Positions 17,553-27,432 of a stretch of 64,000 nucleotides of DNA are shown here, one piece after another. The translations under genes were made by a program, and so were the position numbers. The notes beneath the pieces are model-generated. The model did no database searches and was not told the origin of the DNA. It saw only the letters and a program-made list of their open reading frames with translations. This stretch comes from Chitinophagales bacterium (GTDB lineage: Bacteria; Bacteroidota; Bacteroidia; Chitinophagales; Chitinophagaceae), in the NCBI GenBank assembly GCA_020636575.1, contig JACJXP010000003.1, positions 174,989 through 238,988 on the forward strand, written 5' to 3'. Each line of letters begins with the position of its first letter. The first letter of the stretch is position 1.

Positions 17553-19649
17553 ATGGAGAATGCAAAAAGATACCTGGTAACAAGTGCATTGCCTTATGCA
17601 AATGGATTAAAGCATGTGGGGCATCTTGCCGGCGCTTATATTCCGGCAGATATATATGCCCGCTATTTAAGAGCACAAAAAAGGGATGTGGTATTTGTTT
17701 GCGGTAGTGATGAACATGGCACTGCCATTCCTATCCAGGCGGCTAAAGAAGGTACAACTCCCCGGGCCATCATAGATAAATATCATGAGGCCATGAAACA
17801 GGATTTTGAAGACCTGGGCATGAGCTTTGATATTTATCACCGAACCAGCGAACCTATCCACCATGAAACAGCGCAGGAATTCTTTACATATCTGAACGAT
17901 CGGGGTGAACTGGAAATAAAAGAAACAGAGCAATATTATGATGAGGAAGCCAAAACTTTCCTCGCTGATCGCTATATAAAAGGTACATGCCCTAATTGTG
18001 GTAGCGACAGGGCTTTCGGTGACCAGTGTGAAAATTGTGGAAGAACATTGAGCCCGGATGAACTGATCAATCCTGTCAGCACCCTCAGCGGCAAAACCCC
18101 TGTCAAGAAAAAAACATCTCACTGGTATTTGCCTCTTGGCGAACATGAGGCGTTCTTAAAAGAATGGATACTCAAGGAACACAAAGATGACTGGAGGGCC
18201 AATGTTGTAGGTCAGTGTAAAGGCTGGATCGAAGGAGGATTACAATCAAGGGCCGTTACCCGGGATCTTGATTGGGGGATTAAAGTTCCTGTTAAAGATG
18301 CCGAAGGAAAAGTATTGTATGTGTGGTTCGATGCACCTATAGGTTACATCAGTGCAACCAAACAATGGGCCTTAGATAATAAAAAAGACTGGAAACCTTA
18401 TTGGTATGATAAAGAGACCAAATTGGTACATTTTATTGGCAAGGATAATATTGTTTTTCATTGCATCATTTTTCCTGTAATGCTGAAACTGCACGGAAAC
18501 ATCTTACCCGCCAATGTTCCCGCCAATGAATTCCTGAACCTCGAAGGTGATAAAATGAGCACCAGCCGTAACTGGAAACTGGATATGCGGGATTATATCA
18601 ATGATTTTGTGAAAAAGGAAAACGGAGGCGGCCAATGTGTTGATATGCTTCGTTATTACCTTACACAGATCGCACCGGAGACCAAGGACAGTGAATTTAT
18701 GTGGAAAGGATTCCAGGATGCGGTAAACAGTGAATTGGTCAGCATTTTCGGAAATTTTGTTAACCGTACATGGGTATTGATGCACAAACTCTGTAATGGT
18801 AAAGTGCCCCTATTTCATAATGACATAATTGATGATACTGATAAAGAGTTAATAACTGAGATAGCTAATGCGAGGACCAGGATAGAGAATTTACTGGAAG
18901 AATATTCGTTCCGGGAAGCATTGTTTGAAGTAATTGATCTGAGCAGGAAGGGCAACCAGTATATGCAAAAAAAGCAACCCTGGATCGTTGCAAAAACACT
19001 GACGGAAAACCCCGATAATCAAAAGTTGATAGATAATTGCATGCACTTATGTCTGCAGCTCTCTGCGAACCTGGCCATACTTATCAATCCTTTTTTACCC
19101 AATACAGCCAAAACAATGCTGCACATGATGAAAGTAGTAGATAAGATGCTGGACTGGGAAAATGCCGGATCATTAAAGTTGCTGAGTGTTGGCTATAGCC
19201 TGAGAGAACCACAGCTTTTATTCCGTAAAATCGAAGATGAAGAAATTAAGACCCAGGTTGAAAAATTAAAGAATGGGTTAATAAAAACTAATACAAAAAT
19301 GGAAGAACAGCCTCAGGGTAAACCAATGATCCAGTTTGATGATTTTGCCAAACTGGAGTTGAAAGCGGGAACCGTAATAGCTTGCGAAAAAGTTGAGAAA
19401 GCAGATAAACTTTTGAAACTTGAAGTTGATCTTGGAACAGAGAAAAGAACTATCGTTTCAGGTATTGCACAACATTATACTCCTGAAGAAATGATCGGCA
19501 AACAGGTAATTGTTGTAACCAACCTGGCTCCCAGGAAAATGCGGGGAATCGAAAGCCAGGGAATGATATTAACAGCAGAAGATATTGATGGCAAACTGCA
19601 GCTTTTGAAACCCGAAAACGTAGTTTCACCGGGTTCAAATGTCAGCTAA
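17553..19649 (+). CDS. metG: Methionyl-tRNA synthetase with C-terminal tRNA-binding domain
   Basis: 698 residues. It charges tRNA-Met. Class I features: the HIGH-like motif HVGH at about residues 22-25, the KMSKS-like DKMSTSRN near 331, and the zinc-knuckle insert CPNCGS ... CENCG (about 149-171). An anticodon-binding helical domain follows. The last ~100 residues are an EMAP-II/Trbp111-like OB domain (FAKLELKAGTVIACEKVEKA), which in other bacterial MetRS gives dimerisation and extra tRNA affinity. The gene has its own promoter and terminator, so it is probably a single-gene unit. Confidence 0.97.
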   Translation: MENAKRYLVTSALPYANGLKHVGHLAGAYIPADIYARYLRAQKRDVVFVCGSDEHGTAIPIQAAKEGTTPRAIIDKYHEAMKQDFEDLGMSFDIYHRTSEPIHHETAQEFFTYLNDRGELEIKETEQYYDEEAKTFLADRYIKGTCPNCGSDRAFGDQCENCGRTLSPDELINPVSTLSGKTPVKKKTSHWYLPLGEHEAFLKEWILKEHKDDWRANVVGQCKGWIEGGLQSRAVTRDLDWGIKVPVKDAEGKVLYVWFDAPIGYISATKQWALDNKKDWKPYWYDKETKLVHFIGKDNIVFHCIIFPVMLKLHGNILPANVPANEFLNLEGDKMSTSRNWKLDMRDYINDFVKKENGGGQCVDMLRYYLTQIAPETKDSEFMWKGFQDAVNSELVSIFGNFVNRTWVLMHKLCNGKVPLFHNDIIDDTDKELITEIANARTRIENLLEEYSFREALFEVIDLSRKGNQYMQKKQPWIVAKTLTENPDNQKLIDNCMHLCLQLSANLAILINPFLPNTAKTMLHMMKVVDKMLDWENAGSLKLLSVGYSLREPQLLFRKIEDEEIKTQVEKLKNGLIKTNTKMEEQPQGKPMIQFDDFAKLELKAGTVIACEKVEKADKLLKLEVDLGTEKRTIVSGIAQHYTPEEMIGKQVIVVTNLAPRKMRGIESQGMILTAEDIDGKLQLLKPENVVSPGSNVS

Positions 19650-19668
19650 AGGTTAATTTTACCCGATC

Positions 19669-19701
19669 ACCCGTTTTTCCTAACCGCAAAACGGGTTTTT
19701 T
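19669..19701 (+). terminator. Intrinsic terminator after metG
   Basis: ACCCGTTTT (19669-19677) pairs with AAAACGGGT (19688-19696) and is followed by a T run. It lies 20 bases after the metG stop. Confidence 0.8.
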
Positions 19702-19754
19702 GTTCCTGCTACAGGTGTATTTAAGTAAATTCAGCCCTGATTTCCTTTATCATT

Positions 19755-22700
19755 TTGTCCAAAAAACCTTTATACAAAAAGCTACTCAAAATTGCAGGAT
19801 TTATTCTTGCAGGCCTTATCCTTATTGCAGTTGGATTTCATTTTTGGTTTATCTCCCATTCCAAAGATATGTTGGAAAAAATGGTGGAAGAAAAGTCAAA
19901 CGGTAAACTGAAACTAAAAATTGAAAGACTTGGCTACAACTACCTGAATAACAAAATGAGCATTCGCAAAGCCGCATTTTATACGGCTGATTCATTAGAT
20001 GCAAATACATCGTACAGGTTTTATGTACCCGAGATCAAAATAAAGCTTAAGAGACTGATCCCTTTTTTGAGAGATAAAAAATTATATATAGGGGCCCTGG
20101 ACCTATACTCCCCCAATATTGCAGTTACAAAGCTTCGTAATAGCGAAACAAATAATAAAAAAGACACCAGCTCTATTTCCGTTCCCTACGAAATGGGCCA
20201 GATATATCGGTCGATCCAGGAAGTGCTGAACGAATTAGAAGTTGAACGATTCCGGATCATAACAGGAAATTTTACGCTAAGCAATAAAACGCAGCCAGAT
20301 TATATCCCGGTAAATATTTCTGATATAAATCTGCACATAGATAATTTCAGGGTAAATGAAAAACCGGCAGCTCATCGGGAAGAGCTTCTTTTTAGCGATA
20401 ATATAACTGTACAATGCAGTAACCAGGAGATCAGTTTCCCGGATGGACGTCACAAACTTAAATTCAACAATTTCAATATAAATCTCCGTGAACAGCATGT
20501 TGAGTTTAAAGATTGTATGATCACCGGAGAAAAAACAGATAGCAATAGCACTTACTTCAGTGTGTTCTTTGAAAAATTAAGATTATCAAATGTTGATTTT
20601 GATACACTATATCGTAGTGAGGTAATCAAGGCAGATACTGTTTTTTGCCTGAGTCCCCGGTTTACATTAAAAGCATATCTCGACCAGGCAAAAGATAGCG
20701 CCGTAGCAAGGCCAAGACTTGATAATATTATTCAGCAAATGACCGGTGACCTGATGCTTTCGAACGTAATTGTTCAAAATGCATCATTTGACATTTCGAC
20801 AGTAAAAAATAATATCCCAAACTCTTTTACTTCTGACGGGAACGACTTTCAGATGCAGGGATTGGCTATAGATCACAAAGCCGCAAAATCCATCAACGTT
20901 AAAAGCTTTGTGATGGCAATACGCAACTATGAGAATTTTATTAAGGATAGCAGCTATAGGGTCCAGTTTGACAGTATAATTTTCCGTGAAGACAAGATCT
21001 ACTTAAGTAATTTCCTATTCAATAAACTGAACAGGAACCAGGTTGTCAACTCTTTTGCCATTCCAAAATTCTATCTCGGTGGCTTGTCGTGGGACGAACT
21101 CATCTTTAACAATAAACTGAGTGCTGAACAAGCCACTTTATTCAACCCGGATATTGTTTATAATGTTTCGCAAAAAGCCAGGCAAAACAGAAATAACGAT
21201 GTTTTTAATTCCATAGCAGCTATTGATGATTATGTGGATCTTGAATACCTGGATATACAAAACGGGAACATCCGATTGGTTTATGATAGCAATTTCAGCA
21301 TGATCTTAAAGGATGCTACATTATCCATTCAAAGCCGGTCTTTATTACATTCCACGGATATTGCACAGATAAAAGGATCCTTAAACAGTTTAAAATTCAA
21401 AGACGGGAATATTAAAACGGGAAACCTTTATTTCCATTTTAGCAATACTCACTATACAGGTGATAATGGGAGATTTTCGGCAGATATGATTGAAGTCACC
21501 TCTCCGAAAAAGGAACTATTACTGCAAATTCATGATGCCGATATCAAAAGAATGCAGATAGATGAAAAAAATGGGAATGTTTTTGCCGAAGATATCAGCT
21601 GGAAAAAAGGAGTGCTGAATATACATTTGGATCAACCTGAGAATAATAAACTGCGATCGATCCTTGAACTCAAGAACATCAGTGGAAGAAATACAATACT
21701 TAGCCTGGTCAATAAAAAATGGAAGATCTCTACACAGATCGATACCATTTCATTCTCACAGCTTTTAAAAAGGCCTGCTGAAAATCTTGTCTTGGACGAT
21801 CTTTTTGTGTCAGGAGAACAACTGAAAGCACAAAAAGAAAATACACTTTTTACAAGCTCAGGATATTCTATCAGTGATGAAAAGAACTCTTTTCTAAAAC
21901 AAGTATCATTCCGGGAAAAAACACCGGCTCATGACCTTTTACTCGAGATGCCAGGGGTAAACTTTACTCCTGTTATCAGTGCTTTGATCGCAGGCAAGAT
22001 GGAAATACCATTTATTACTGCAGACAAACCAAAAATTGATTTTCTAAAAAAAGAAAAAAATAACGCAGTACTAAAAGCCTTGCCTATTCATATCGGCCAG
22101 GTCACTTTAACCCGGCCTGAAATACATTATTCTTCAAAAGATAAAACGTCAAATAAATATTTTCACTGGCAAAGTGGAAATGCGGAAAGGAATTATGCAG
22201 ATCTTCAGGACATCAGAACAGATAGCAATGGCTTTTCATCTCTTTCAATTCAAAAAATAGAACTCAGCGCAGAAAAATTTGAACTACCTCTAATAGCTGG
22301 TAAAAATATAAAGACAAATAATACTTCATTAAAAGGAACCATAAGCCAGTTCGCTTTAAGCCCGGATGAAAAGCCTGGCATCAAAGGAATAGTTAATAAA
22401 GTAGAAGTAAAGAAAATTGGAATTGATAGCCTGGGTAAAATGAAGGGCAATTTAGGTTTAGAAAAATTTAGTTTGAAAAATTTTGACCTGAATACTTTAT
22501 CCCTTTCCAAACTGAAACAAGTGTTGTTGAAAAATCCTGACCTGGTGATCACCGATATTGCTGGTCATTATACTGACGCTGGAAAGAGCTTTAGTTGGAA
22601 GAAGGCTGATTTTAACAAACCTGGTAAATATTTTGCAATTGATTCTTTTGTATACAAACCTTTGATCAGTAAAGAAGAGTTTGTTAAACAAAGTCAATAT

Positions 22701-23561
22701 CAAAGTGACTACATTCAATTAAGCAGTGGCAAAATAATTCTTAGTGAGCTTGACCTTGATAGTTATTTAAAAAATGATGTGCTGAAGATCAGGAACATCT
22801 ATTTAGATAATACCTGGTTTAGTTCCTATAGAGATAAAAGATTACCCCGAAAAGAAAACGAAATAAAATTATTACCTGTTTCACTTATTAAAAAAATTCC
22901 TCCCGGTGTACTGGTAGATTCAATAACAGTGTCGAATGGAACAGCTTTTTATTCGGAACTGGATAGTTCAACAAACAAAACAGGGGTTATACCTATTACT
23001 TCTATCGACGCAAAGTTGTTTCCGGTAAAAAACATAAATATAAATGCTGGTGACAGCCTCTCGGTAATTGCCAGCGGTTATTTCTTCGATTCATTATTTA
23101 CACACCTTTTACTTAAACAATCTTATACTGATTCACTAGGCGCCTTCAGGCTTAACTCACAAATGAAACCTGTGGATATCAGGATGCTTAACAGTGTGCT
23201 GGTCCCCTTTGCCTCTGTTAATATAAAGTCAGGGCATCTGGATACTATGAGTATGTCCGCAGTAGCAAACGAATACCTGGCTACCGGTAAAATGAAGATG
23301 CTATACAAAAACCTGAAAGTAGAATTGCTGAGAAACGGCGATATAAATCAAAAAAGAAAGTTCCTGAGCTTTATAGCCAATACCTTTTCAGTCAAAAAGA
23401 ATAATACTTCAAGGTCATCGGATATTTACTTTGAACGAATGCGGGACAGGTCCATATTTCAATATATCGTTAGGATATTGATAAATGGAGCAATCGACAA
23501 TGCCGGGTTAAAAACAACTAAAAAAGCTCTCAGGAAAAAAAGAAAGAAAGGAAAATTATAA
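19755..23561 (+). CDS. Giant AsmA-like (AsmA/DUF748-type) membrane-anchored protein
   Basis: 1268 residues. One N-terminal membrane helix (about 13-33) is followed by a very long beta-rich chain with short alternating strands and repeated 'xxLxLDNLxI' style segments. A basic C-terminal tail ends in KKALRKKRKKGKL. This is the look of AsmA/TamB-clade bridge-like lipid transporters and DUF748 proteins of Gram-negative bacteria, which help phospholipid or outer-membrane protein traffic. The start is TTG at 19755: an in-frame TAA at 19722-19724 excludes upstream starts and no ATG precedes the helix. No other AsmA-type gene is nearby, and it is preceded by the metG terminator. Confidence 0.75.
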   Translation: MSKKPLYKKLLKIAGFILAGLILIAVGFHFWFISHSKDMLEKMVEEKSNGKLKLKIERLGYNYLNNKMSIRKAAFYTADSLDANTSYRFYVPEIKIKLKRLIPFLRDKKLYIGALDLYSPNIAVTKLRNSETNNKKDTSSISVPYEMGQIYRSIQEVLNELEVERFRIITGNFTLSNKTQPDYIPVNISDINLHIDNFRVNEKPAAHREELLFSDNITVQCSNQEISFPDGRHKLKFNNFNINLREQHVEFKDCMITGEKTDSNSTYFSVFFEKLRLSNVDFDTLYRSEVIKADTVFCLSPRFTLKAYLDQAKDSAVARPRLDNIIQQMTGDLMLSNVIVQNASFDISTVKNNIPNSFTSDGNDFQMQGLAIDHKAAKSINVKSFVMAIRNYENFIKDSSYRVQFDSIIFREDKIYLSNFLFNKLNRNQVVNSFAIPKFYLGGLSWDELIFNNKLSAEQATLFNPDIVYNVSQKARQNRNNDVFNSIAAIDDYVDLEYLDIQNGNIRLVYDSNFSMILKDATLSIQSRSLLHSTDIAQIKGSLNSLKFKDGNIKTGNLYFHFSNTHYTGDNGRFSADMIEVTSPKKELLLQIHDADIKRMQIDEKNGNVFAEDISWKKGVLNIHLDQPENNKLRSILELKNISGRNTILSLVNKKWKISTQIDTISFSQLLKRPAENLVLDDLFVSGEQLKAQKENTLFTSSGYSISDEKNSFLKQVSFREKTPAHDLLLEMPGVNFTPVISALIAGKMEIPFITADKPKIDFLKKEKNNAVLKALPIHIGQVTLTRPEIHYSSKDKTSNKYFHWQSGNAERNYADLQDIRTDSNGFSSLSIQKIELSAEKFELPLIAGKNIKTNNTSLKGTISQFALSPDEKPGIKGIVNKVEVKKIGIDSLGKMKGNLGLEKFSLKNFDLNTLSLSKLKQVLLKNPDLVITDIAGHYTDAGKSFSWKKADFNKPGKYFAIDSFVYKPLISKEEFVKQSQYQSDYIQLSSGKIILSELDLDSYLKNDVLKIRNIYLDNTWFSSYRDKRLPRKENEIKLLPVSLIKKIPPGVLVDSITVSNGTAFYSELDSSTNKTGVIPITSIDAKLFPVKNININAGDSLSVIASGYFFDSLFTHLLLKQSYTDSLGAFRLNSQMKPVDIRMLNSVLVPFASVNIKSGHLDTMSMSAVANEYLATGKMKMLYKNLKVELLRNGDINQKRKFLSFIANTFSVKKNNTSRSSDIYFERMRDRSIFQYIVRILINGAIDNAGLKTTKKALRKKRKKGKL

Positions 23562-23666
23562 TACGTCGATCAATACCTGTCTAAAAAAAGATTTAACTCC
23601 CCCTGTCCCTTATTTAAAAACACTTAACTTCGGTTTCAATAATAGTTGCATAACTAACTAATTTAT

Positions 23667-26048
23667 ATGTCCAGAAGAATTATTCAAAAAGTTGCTGTGC
23701 TAGGAAGTGGTGTTATGGGATCCAGGATTGCCTGCCACTTTGCCGGAATTGGTATCCAGGTATTGCTGTTAGACATTGTTCCCAGGGATATAAAAGCCGA
23801 CGCCAGCAGATCAGAAAGAAACAAAATTGTCAATGATGCTTTAACTGCTGCTATCAAAAGCAACCCCTCCCCTGTTTTTCATAAAGATGTTGTAAAGAAA
23901 ATTACAACCGGGAATTTTGAAGATAACATGAAAGACATAGCCGGTTGTGATTGGGTTATTGAAGTGGTGATAGAGCGGCTTGATATTAAACAAAAGGTCT
24001 TTGAACAGGTTGAACAATTTCGTAAACCCGGAACGCTTATCACTTCAAACACTTCCGGCATCCCCATCCACCTGATGGCTGAAGGCAGAAGTGAGGATTT
24101 TAAAAAACACTTCTGCGGTACCCACTTTTTTAATCCGCCCCGTTACCTCAGGCTATTGGAAATTATCCCTACCCGTTATACAGACCCGGATATTGTTGAC
24201 TTCCTGATGCAATATGGGGATCTCTATTTAGGAAAAAGAACAGTTTTATGTAAGGATACTCCTGCATTTATTGCAAACCGGATTGGTGTTTTTGGGATGA
24301 TGGCCATCATGAATGTAAAAGAAAAGCTACAACTCAGTATTGATGAGATCGATGCCTTAACAGGTCCAATTATTGGCAGACCAAAATCAGCCACATTCCG
24401 CACTGCTGATGTAGTAGGGATCGATACATTAGTTAAAGTAGCAAATGGTGTTGCAGAAAATTGCCCTGATGATGAAGCAAGGGATCAGTTTGCTATTCCC
24501 GCCTGGTTGGAAAAAATGGTAGTCAATAATTGGCTGGGAGATAAAACCGGGCAGGGGTTCTTTAAAAAAATAAAAGGAGTAGACGGCAAAAGTGAGATAC
24601 TGACACTGAACCTTGATACTATGGAGTATCATCCCCGGGTAAAACCAAAATTTGCAACACTGGAAACAGCTAAGCCGGTTGATGATCTAAATAGCCGGTT
24701 GAAAATGCTGGTTTCCGGACAAGATAAAGCCGGGGAATTTTATCGCTTGTTCCATTACGGATTATTTTCCTATATATCTCACCGCATTCCTGAGATCAGT
24801 GATGAGTTATACAGGGTTGATGATGCGATGATGGCAGGTTTTGGATGGGAGATCGGTGCTTTTGAAAGCTGGGATGTATTGGGTGTTGCCAAAACAACGG
24901 ATGCTATGAAAGCGGCTGGCTATAAAGTAGCGGCCTGGGTAGATGAAATGCTGGCAGCAGGCAACAAATCATTCTATAAAATTGAAGGGGGCAAAAAATA
25001 CTGCTACGATCCGGCAACAAAAACGTACAAACCATTACCCGGCGGTGAAGCATTTATTGTAATGAGTAATTTCCAGGACAAACAGATCTGGAAAAACGGA
25101 AGCTGCCGCTTATATGACATGGGTGATGATGTGCTGGGATTACAATGGTTCACCAAAATGGGAAGCATTGGTGGTGATGTATTAAGTGGCATTCAAACAG
25201 CTATTGATAAAGCCGAGAAAAACTATAAAGGATTAGTGATTGCCAACGAAGGACCTAACTTTTCTGCCGGTGCCAATGTAGGTATGATCTTTATGCTGGC
25301 CATTGACCAGGAATATGATGAACTGGATATGGCGATCCGCATGTTCCAGAATACTATGATGCGGGCCAGGTACTCGGCTGTGCCTGTTGTAGTAGCTCCT
25401 CATGGTTTGGCATTAGGCGGCGCCTGTGAACTAAGTTTACATGCCGACAAATGTTGCCCTGCTGCAGAAACATATACCGGGCTGGTGGAGTTGGGTGTTG
25501 GATTAATACCCGGTGGCGGAGGAACTAAAGAGTTCACATTAAGAGCCTCGGCTGAGATGCATGAAGATGAGCCTGAAACAATTACATTAAAAAATCGTTT
25601 TCTTACCATTGCTACTGCAAAAGTGGCCACCTCAGCACATGAAGCTTTTGGATTAGGTATATATCGAAAAGGATTGGACGAAGTTGTAATGAATATAGAA
25701 AGAAGAATAAGTGAAGCTAAAAAATCAGTGCTGGAAATATATAGCAGTGGTTATACAACCCCTGTACGTCGGAACGACATCAAAGTACTGGGCCGATCTG
25801 CTTTAGGTGCACTTTATGCAGGTATCCATGCTATGAAAACAGCTAACTACGCCACAGAACATGATGGATTGGTTGCTAAAAAGCTGGCTTATGTAATGTG
25901 CGGTGGCGACTTAAGTGAACCAACTTTAGTTTCCGAACAATACCTCCTTGACCTGGAGAGAGAAGCTTTTTTATCGCTTTGCGGAGAAAGAAAAACACTT
26001 GAAAGGATACAAAGTGTGTTGAAAAGCGGAAGGCCTATTAGAAACTGA
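23667..26048 (+). CDS. 3-hydroxyacyl-CoA dehydrogenase / enoyl-CoA hydratase (FadN-like)
   Basis: 793 residues. The N-terminal 3-hydroxyacyl-CoA dehydrogenase has the NAD-binding motif GSGVMG (about 13-18) and the HFFNPPRYLRLLEIIP segment. The C-terminal crotonase fold has NEGPNFSAGAN and GLALGGACELSLH. The dehydrogenase-first order is that of FadN and differs from the FadB/FadJ order. It carries out the hydration and oxidation steps of fatty-acid beta-oxidation. The usual partners (thiolase, acyl-CoA dehydrogenase) are not in the window. An exported protein and a metzincin follow 17 bases downstream but have no obvious link to lipid breakdown. Confidence 0.93.
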   Translation: MSRRIIQKVAVLGSGVMGSRIACHFAGIGIQVLLLDIVPRDIKADASRSERNKIVNDALTAAIKSNPSPVFHKDVVKKITTGNFEDNMKDIAGCDWVIEVVIERLDIKQKVFEQVEQFRKPGTLITSNTSGIPIHLMAEGRSEDFKKHFCGTHFFNPPRYLRLLEIIPTRYTDPDIVDFLMQYGDLYLGKRTVLCKDTPAFIANRIGVFGMMAIMNVKEKLQLSIDEIDALTGPIIGRPKSATFRTADVVGIDTLVKVANGVAENCPDDEARDQFAIPAWLEKMVVNNWLGDKTGQGFFKKIKGVDGKSEILTLNLDTMEYHPRVKPKFATLETAKPVDDLNSRLKMLVSGQDKAGEFYRLFHYGLFSYISHRIPEISDELYRVDDAMMAGFGWEIGAFESWDVLGVAKTTDAMKAAGYKVAAWVDEMLAAGNKSFYKIEGGKKYCYDPATKTYKPLPGGEAFIVMSNFQDKQIWKNGSCRLYDMGDDVLGLQWFTKMGSIGGDVLSGIQTAIDKAEKNYKGLVIANEGPNFSAGANVGMIFMLAIDQEYDELDMAIRMFQNTMMRARYSAVPVVVAPHGLALGGACELSLHADKCCPAAETYTGLVELGVGLIPGGGGTKEFTLRASAEMHEDEPETITLKNRFLTIATAKVATSAHEAFGLGIYRKGLDEVVMNIERRISEAKKSVLEIYSSGYTTPVRRNDIKVLGRSALGALYAGIHAMKTANYATEHDGLVAKKLAYVMCGGDLSEPTLVSEQYLLDLEREAFLSLCGERKTLERIQSVLKSGRPIRN

Positions 26049-26065
26049 TGACTCATTAAAAGATC

Positions 26066-26749
26066 ATGAAAAAAATATTTTTCAGCGTACTTATCGTTTT
26101 GATTGTTTCAGAAGCCAGGAGCCAGGCAAATCTCACCGGGATGTATGGCTATTCTATGCCATTGGAAAATACTGTATCTGAAAAAGAAAAATCTGCTGTC
26201 CCAGGCGGCCGGCTTATTCTTATTAAAATTGAAGGAAATCAATATCGTTTCTGGCTGGATGTACTTACAGGCCCTCCGGGATATAACCGGGGTGAAACAG
26301 ATGGAATAATAACTTTTGTGAACGATACTGCCTCTTTTGATAACACTTATGAAGATGCCGAGAATCCTTGCATTTTAAAATTCCAGCGAAAAGGAAAAAC
26401 GATCAGCATTAACAGTCAATCCACTTCTTTCAATTGTGGTTTTGGGAATGGTGTTAGCGCCGACGGGGAATTTACCTGGTTGGAAAAGCAGGAAACGTTA
26501 AATAATGAATGGCTAAAGAAACAATATCTAAATGCCCCGGTTTTAGAGATAAAATCAGGTAAAGCACAGTTGTATCATGACCAGGATGGGTTCCAGTCAT
26601 TTTATCCCAAAAAATACCTCTCAAAAAACGACTCTTTCATGAACATTGCTGAAACCGAAACAACGGTTTATACCGAGTTCATTGATGCCGTCGGCAACCT
26701 GACATGGGGATGGATCAGAAAGTCTGATATTAAATCTGCTTCCGAATAA
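26066..26749 (+). CDS. Exported protein of unknown function, SH3-like C-terminus
   Basis: 227 residues with a signal peptide (MKKIFFSVLIVLIVSEARSQA, cleavage after about residue 20). The middle is beta-rich with two cysteines (NPCILKF, FNCGFGNG). The last 60 residues (KSGKAQLYHDQDGFQSFYPKKYLSKND ... NLTWGWIRKSDIK) look like a bacterial SH3 domain. It is translationally coupled to the metzincin gene through a TAATG overlap at 26747-26751, so the two products are probably made together. I do not recognise the family; a substrate or inhibitor of the metzincin is one possibility. Confidence 0.7.
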   Translation: MKKIFFSVLIVLIVSEARSQANLTGMYGYSMPLENTVSEKEKSAVPGGRLILIKIEGNQYRFWLDVLTGPPGYNRGETDGIITFVNDTASFDNTYEDAENPCILKFQRKGKTISINSQSTSFNCGFGNGVSADGEFTWLEKQETLNNEWLKKQYLNAPVLEIKSGKAQLYHDQDGFQSFYPKKYLSKNDSFMNIAETETTVYTEFIDAVGNLTWGWIRKSDIKSASE

Positions 26750-27432
26750 TGGGAACGGTTGAAAAAATTAATCAGCAGCTTTTCATTTATTCTCATATCA
26801 TCACATATGGCAATGCAGCTGATGTTTCCTTAACAGAACTTATCCGGGATGAGATTGAAACTATGTGGAATGAACCCGAAGTTTCGATCAACATTGATGG
26901 ACAATATTTTCGTCTCCGCTTTGTGATCACCGCTTCTTTTCAGCCTTCTATTACAGATATTGACATTTACCAAAATCTTGATCCGAAAAACAACTACTTC
27001 AGAATTGAAGAGTTTGCATACGGTAATATTTCCTTTGTTGATGGCCTGGGTTGTAACAGCGGATATTTCAAACTGGAAAACTTATATAAAGGCTCCACAA
27101 CAGCAGCACATGAATATGGGCACACTTTAGGACTGAATCACCCGGAAGAATTAGATATCAGAGGCAAAGGAATCCCCGGCATTATGTACCCAAGAGGCAC
27201 TCTTGTTGATCCGCAATACCAGTATGATCCAACAAAGCCAGCAGGGGTAGCGGGAGGCACCATGCACCCTATGTACCGAAAAGTATATGCAAGTGATATT
27301 GAAGATCTGAAACTACATAAACTCTCATTTGAAAAAGAGAAAGCCATCCTTGGAGAATTTTCAAATGTCTGGCATCCTGACCATGCCTCTATTGATATCA
27401 ACAACCTACCCTTTCCCGGCAATTTTATTTAA
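26749..27432 (+). CDS. Small metzincin-type zinc metalloprotease without signal peptide
   Basis: 227 residues. The extended zinc site HEYGHTLGLNH (His121, Glu122, His125, His131) is the metzincin HExxHxxGxxH. A Met-turn-like GIMYPRG follows at 144-150. No signal peptide or membrane helix is visible, so it should stay in the cytoplasm unless another route exports it. Metzincins are normally secreted, and the upstream partner is an exported protein, so this is odd. The start overlaps the stop of that gene by one base. The last 27 bases overlap the convergent epimerase gene. Family placement (M10-like) is by motif only. Confidence 0.8.
   Translation: MGTVEKINQQLFIYSHIITYGNAADVSLTELIRDEIETMWNEPEVSINIDGQYFRLRFVITASFQPSITDIDIYQNLDPKNNYFRIEEFAYGNISFVDGLGCNSGYFKLENLYKGSTTAAHEYGHTLGLNHPEELDIRGKGIPGIMYPRGTLVDPQYQYDPTKPAGVAGGTMHPMYRKVYASDIEDLKLHKLSFEKEKAILGEFSNVWHPDHASIDINNLPFPGNFI

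Noticed and set aside
17667..18146. 159-codon minus-strand open frame inside metG
   Set aside because: It is antisense to the conserved synthetase core; no family or signals.
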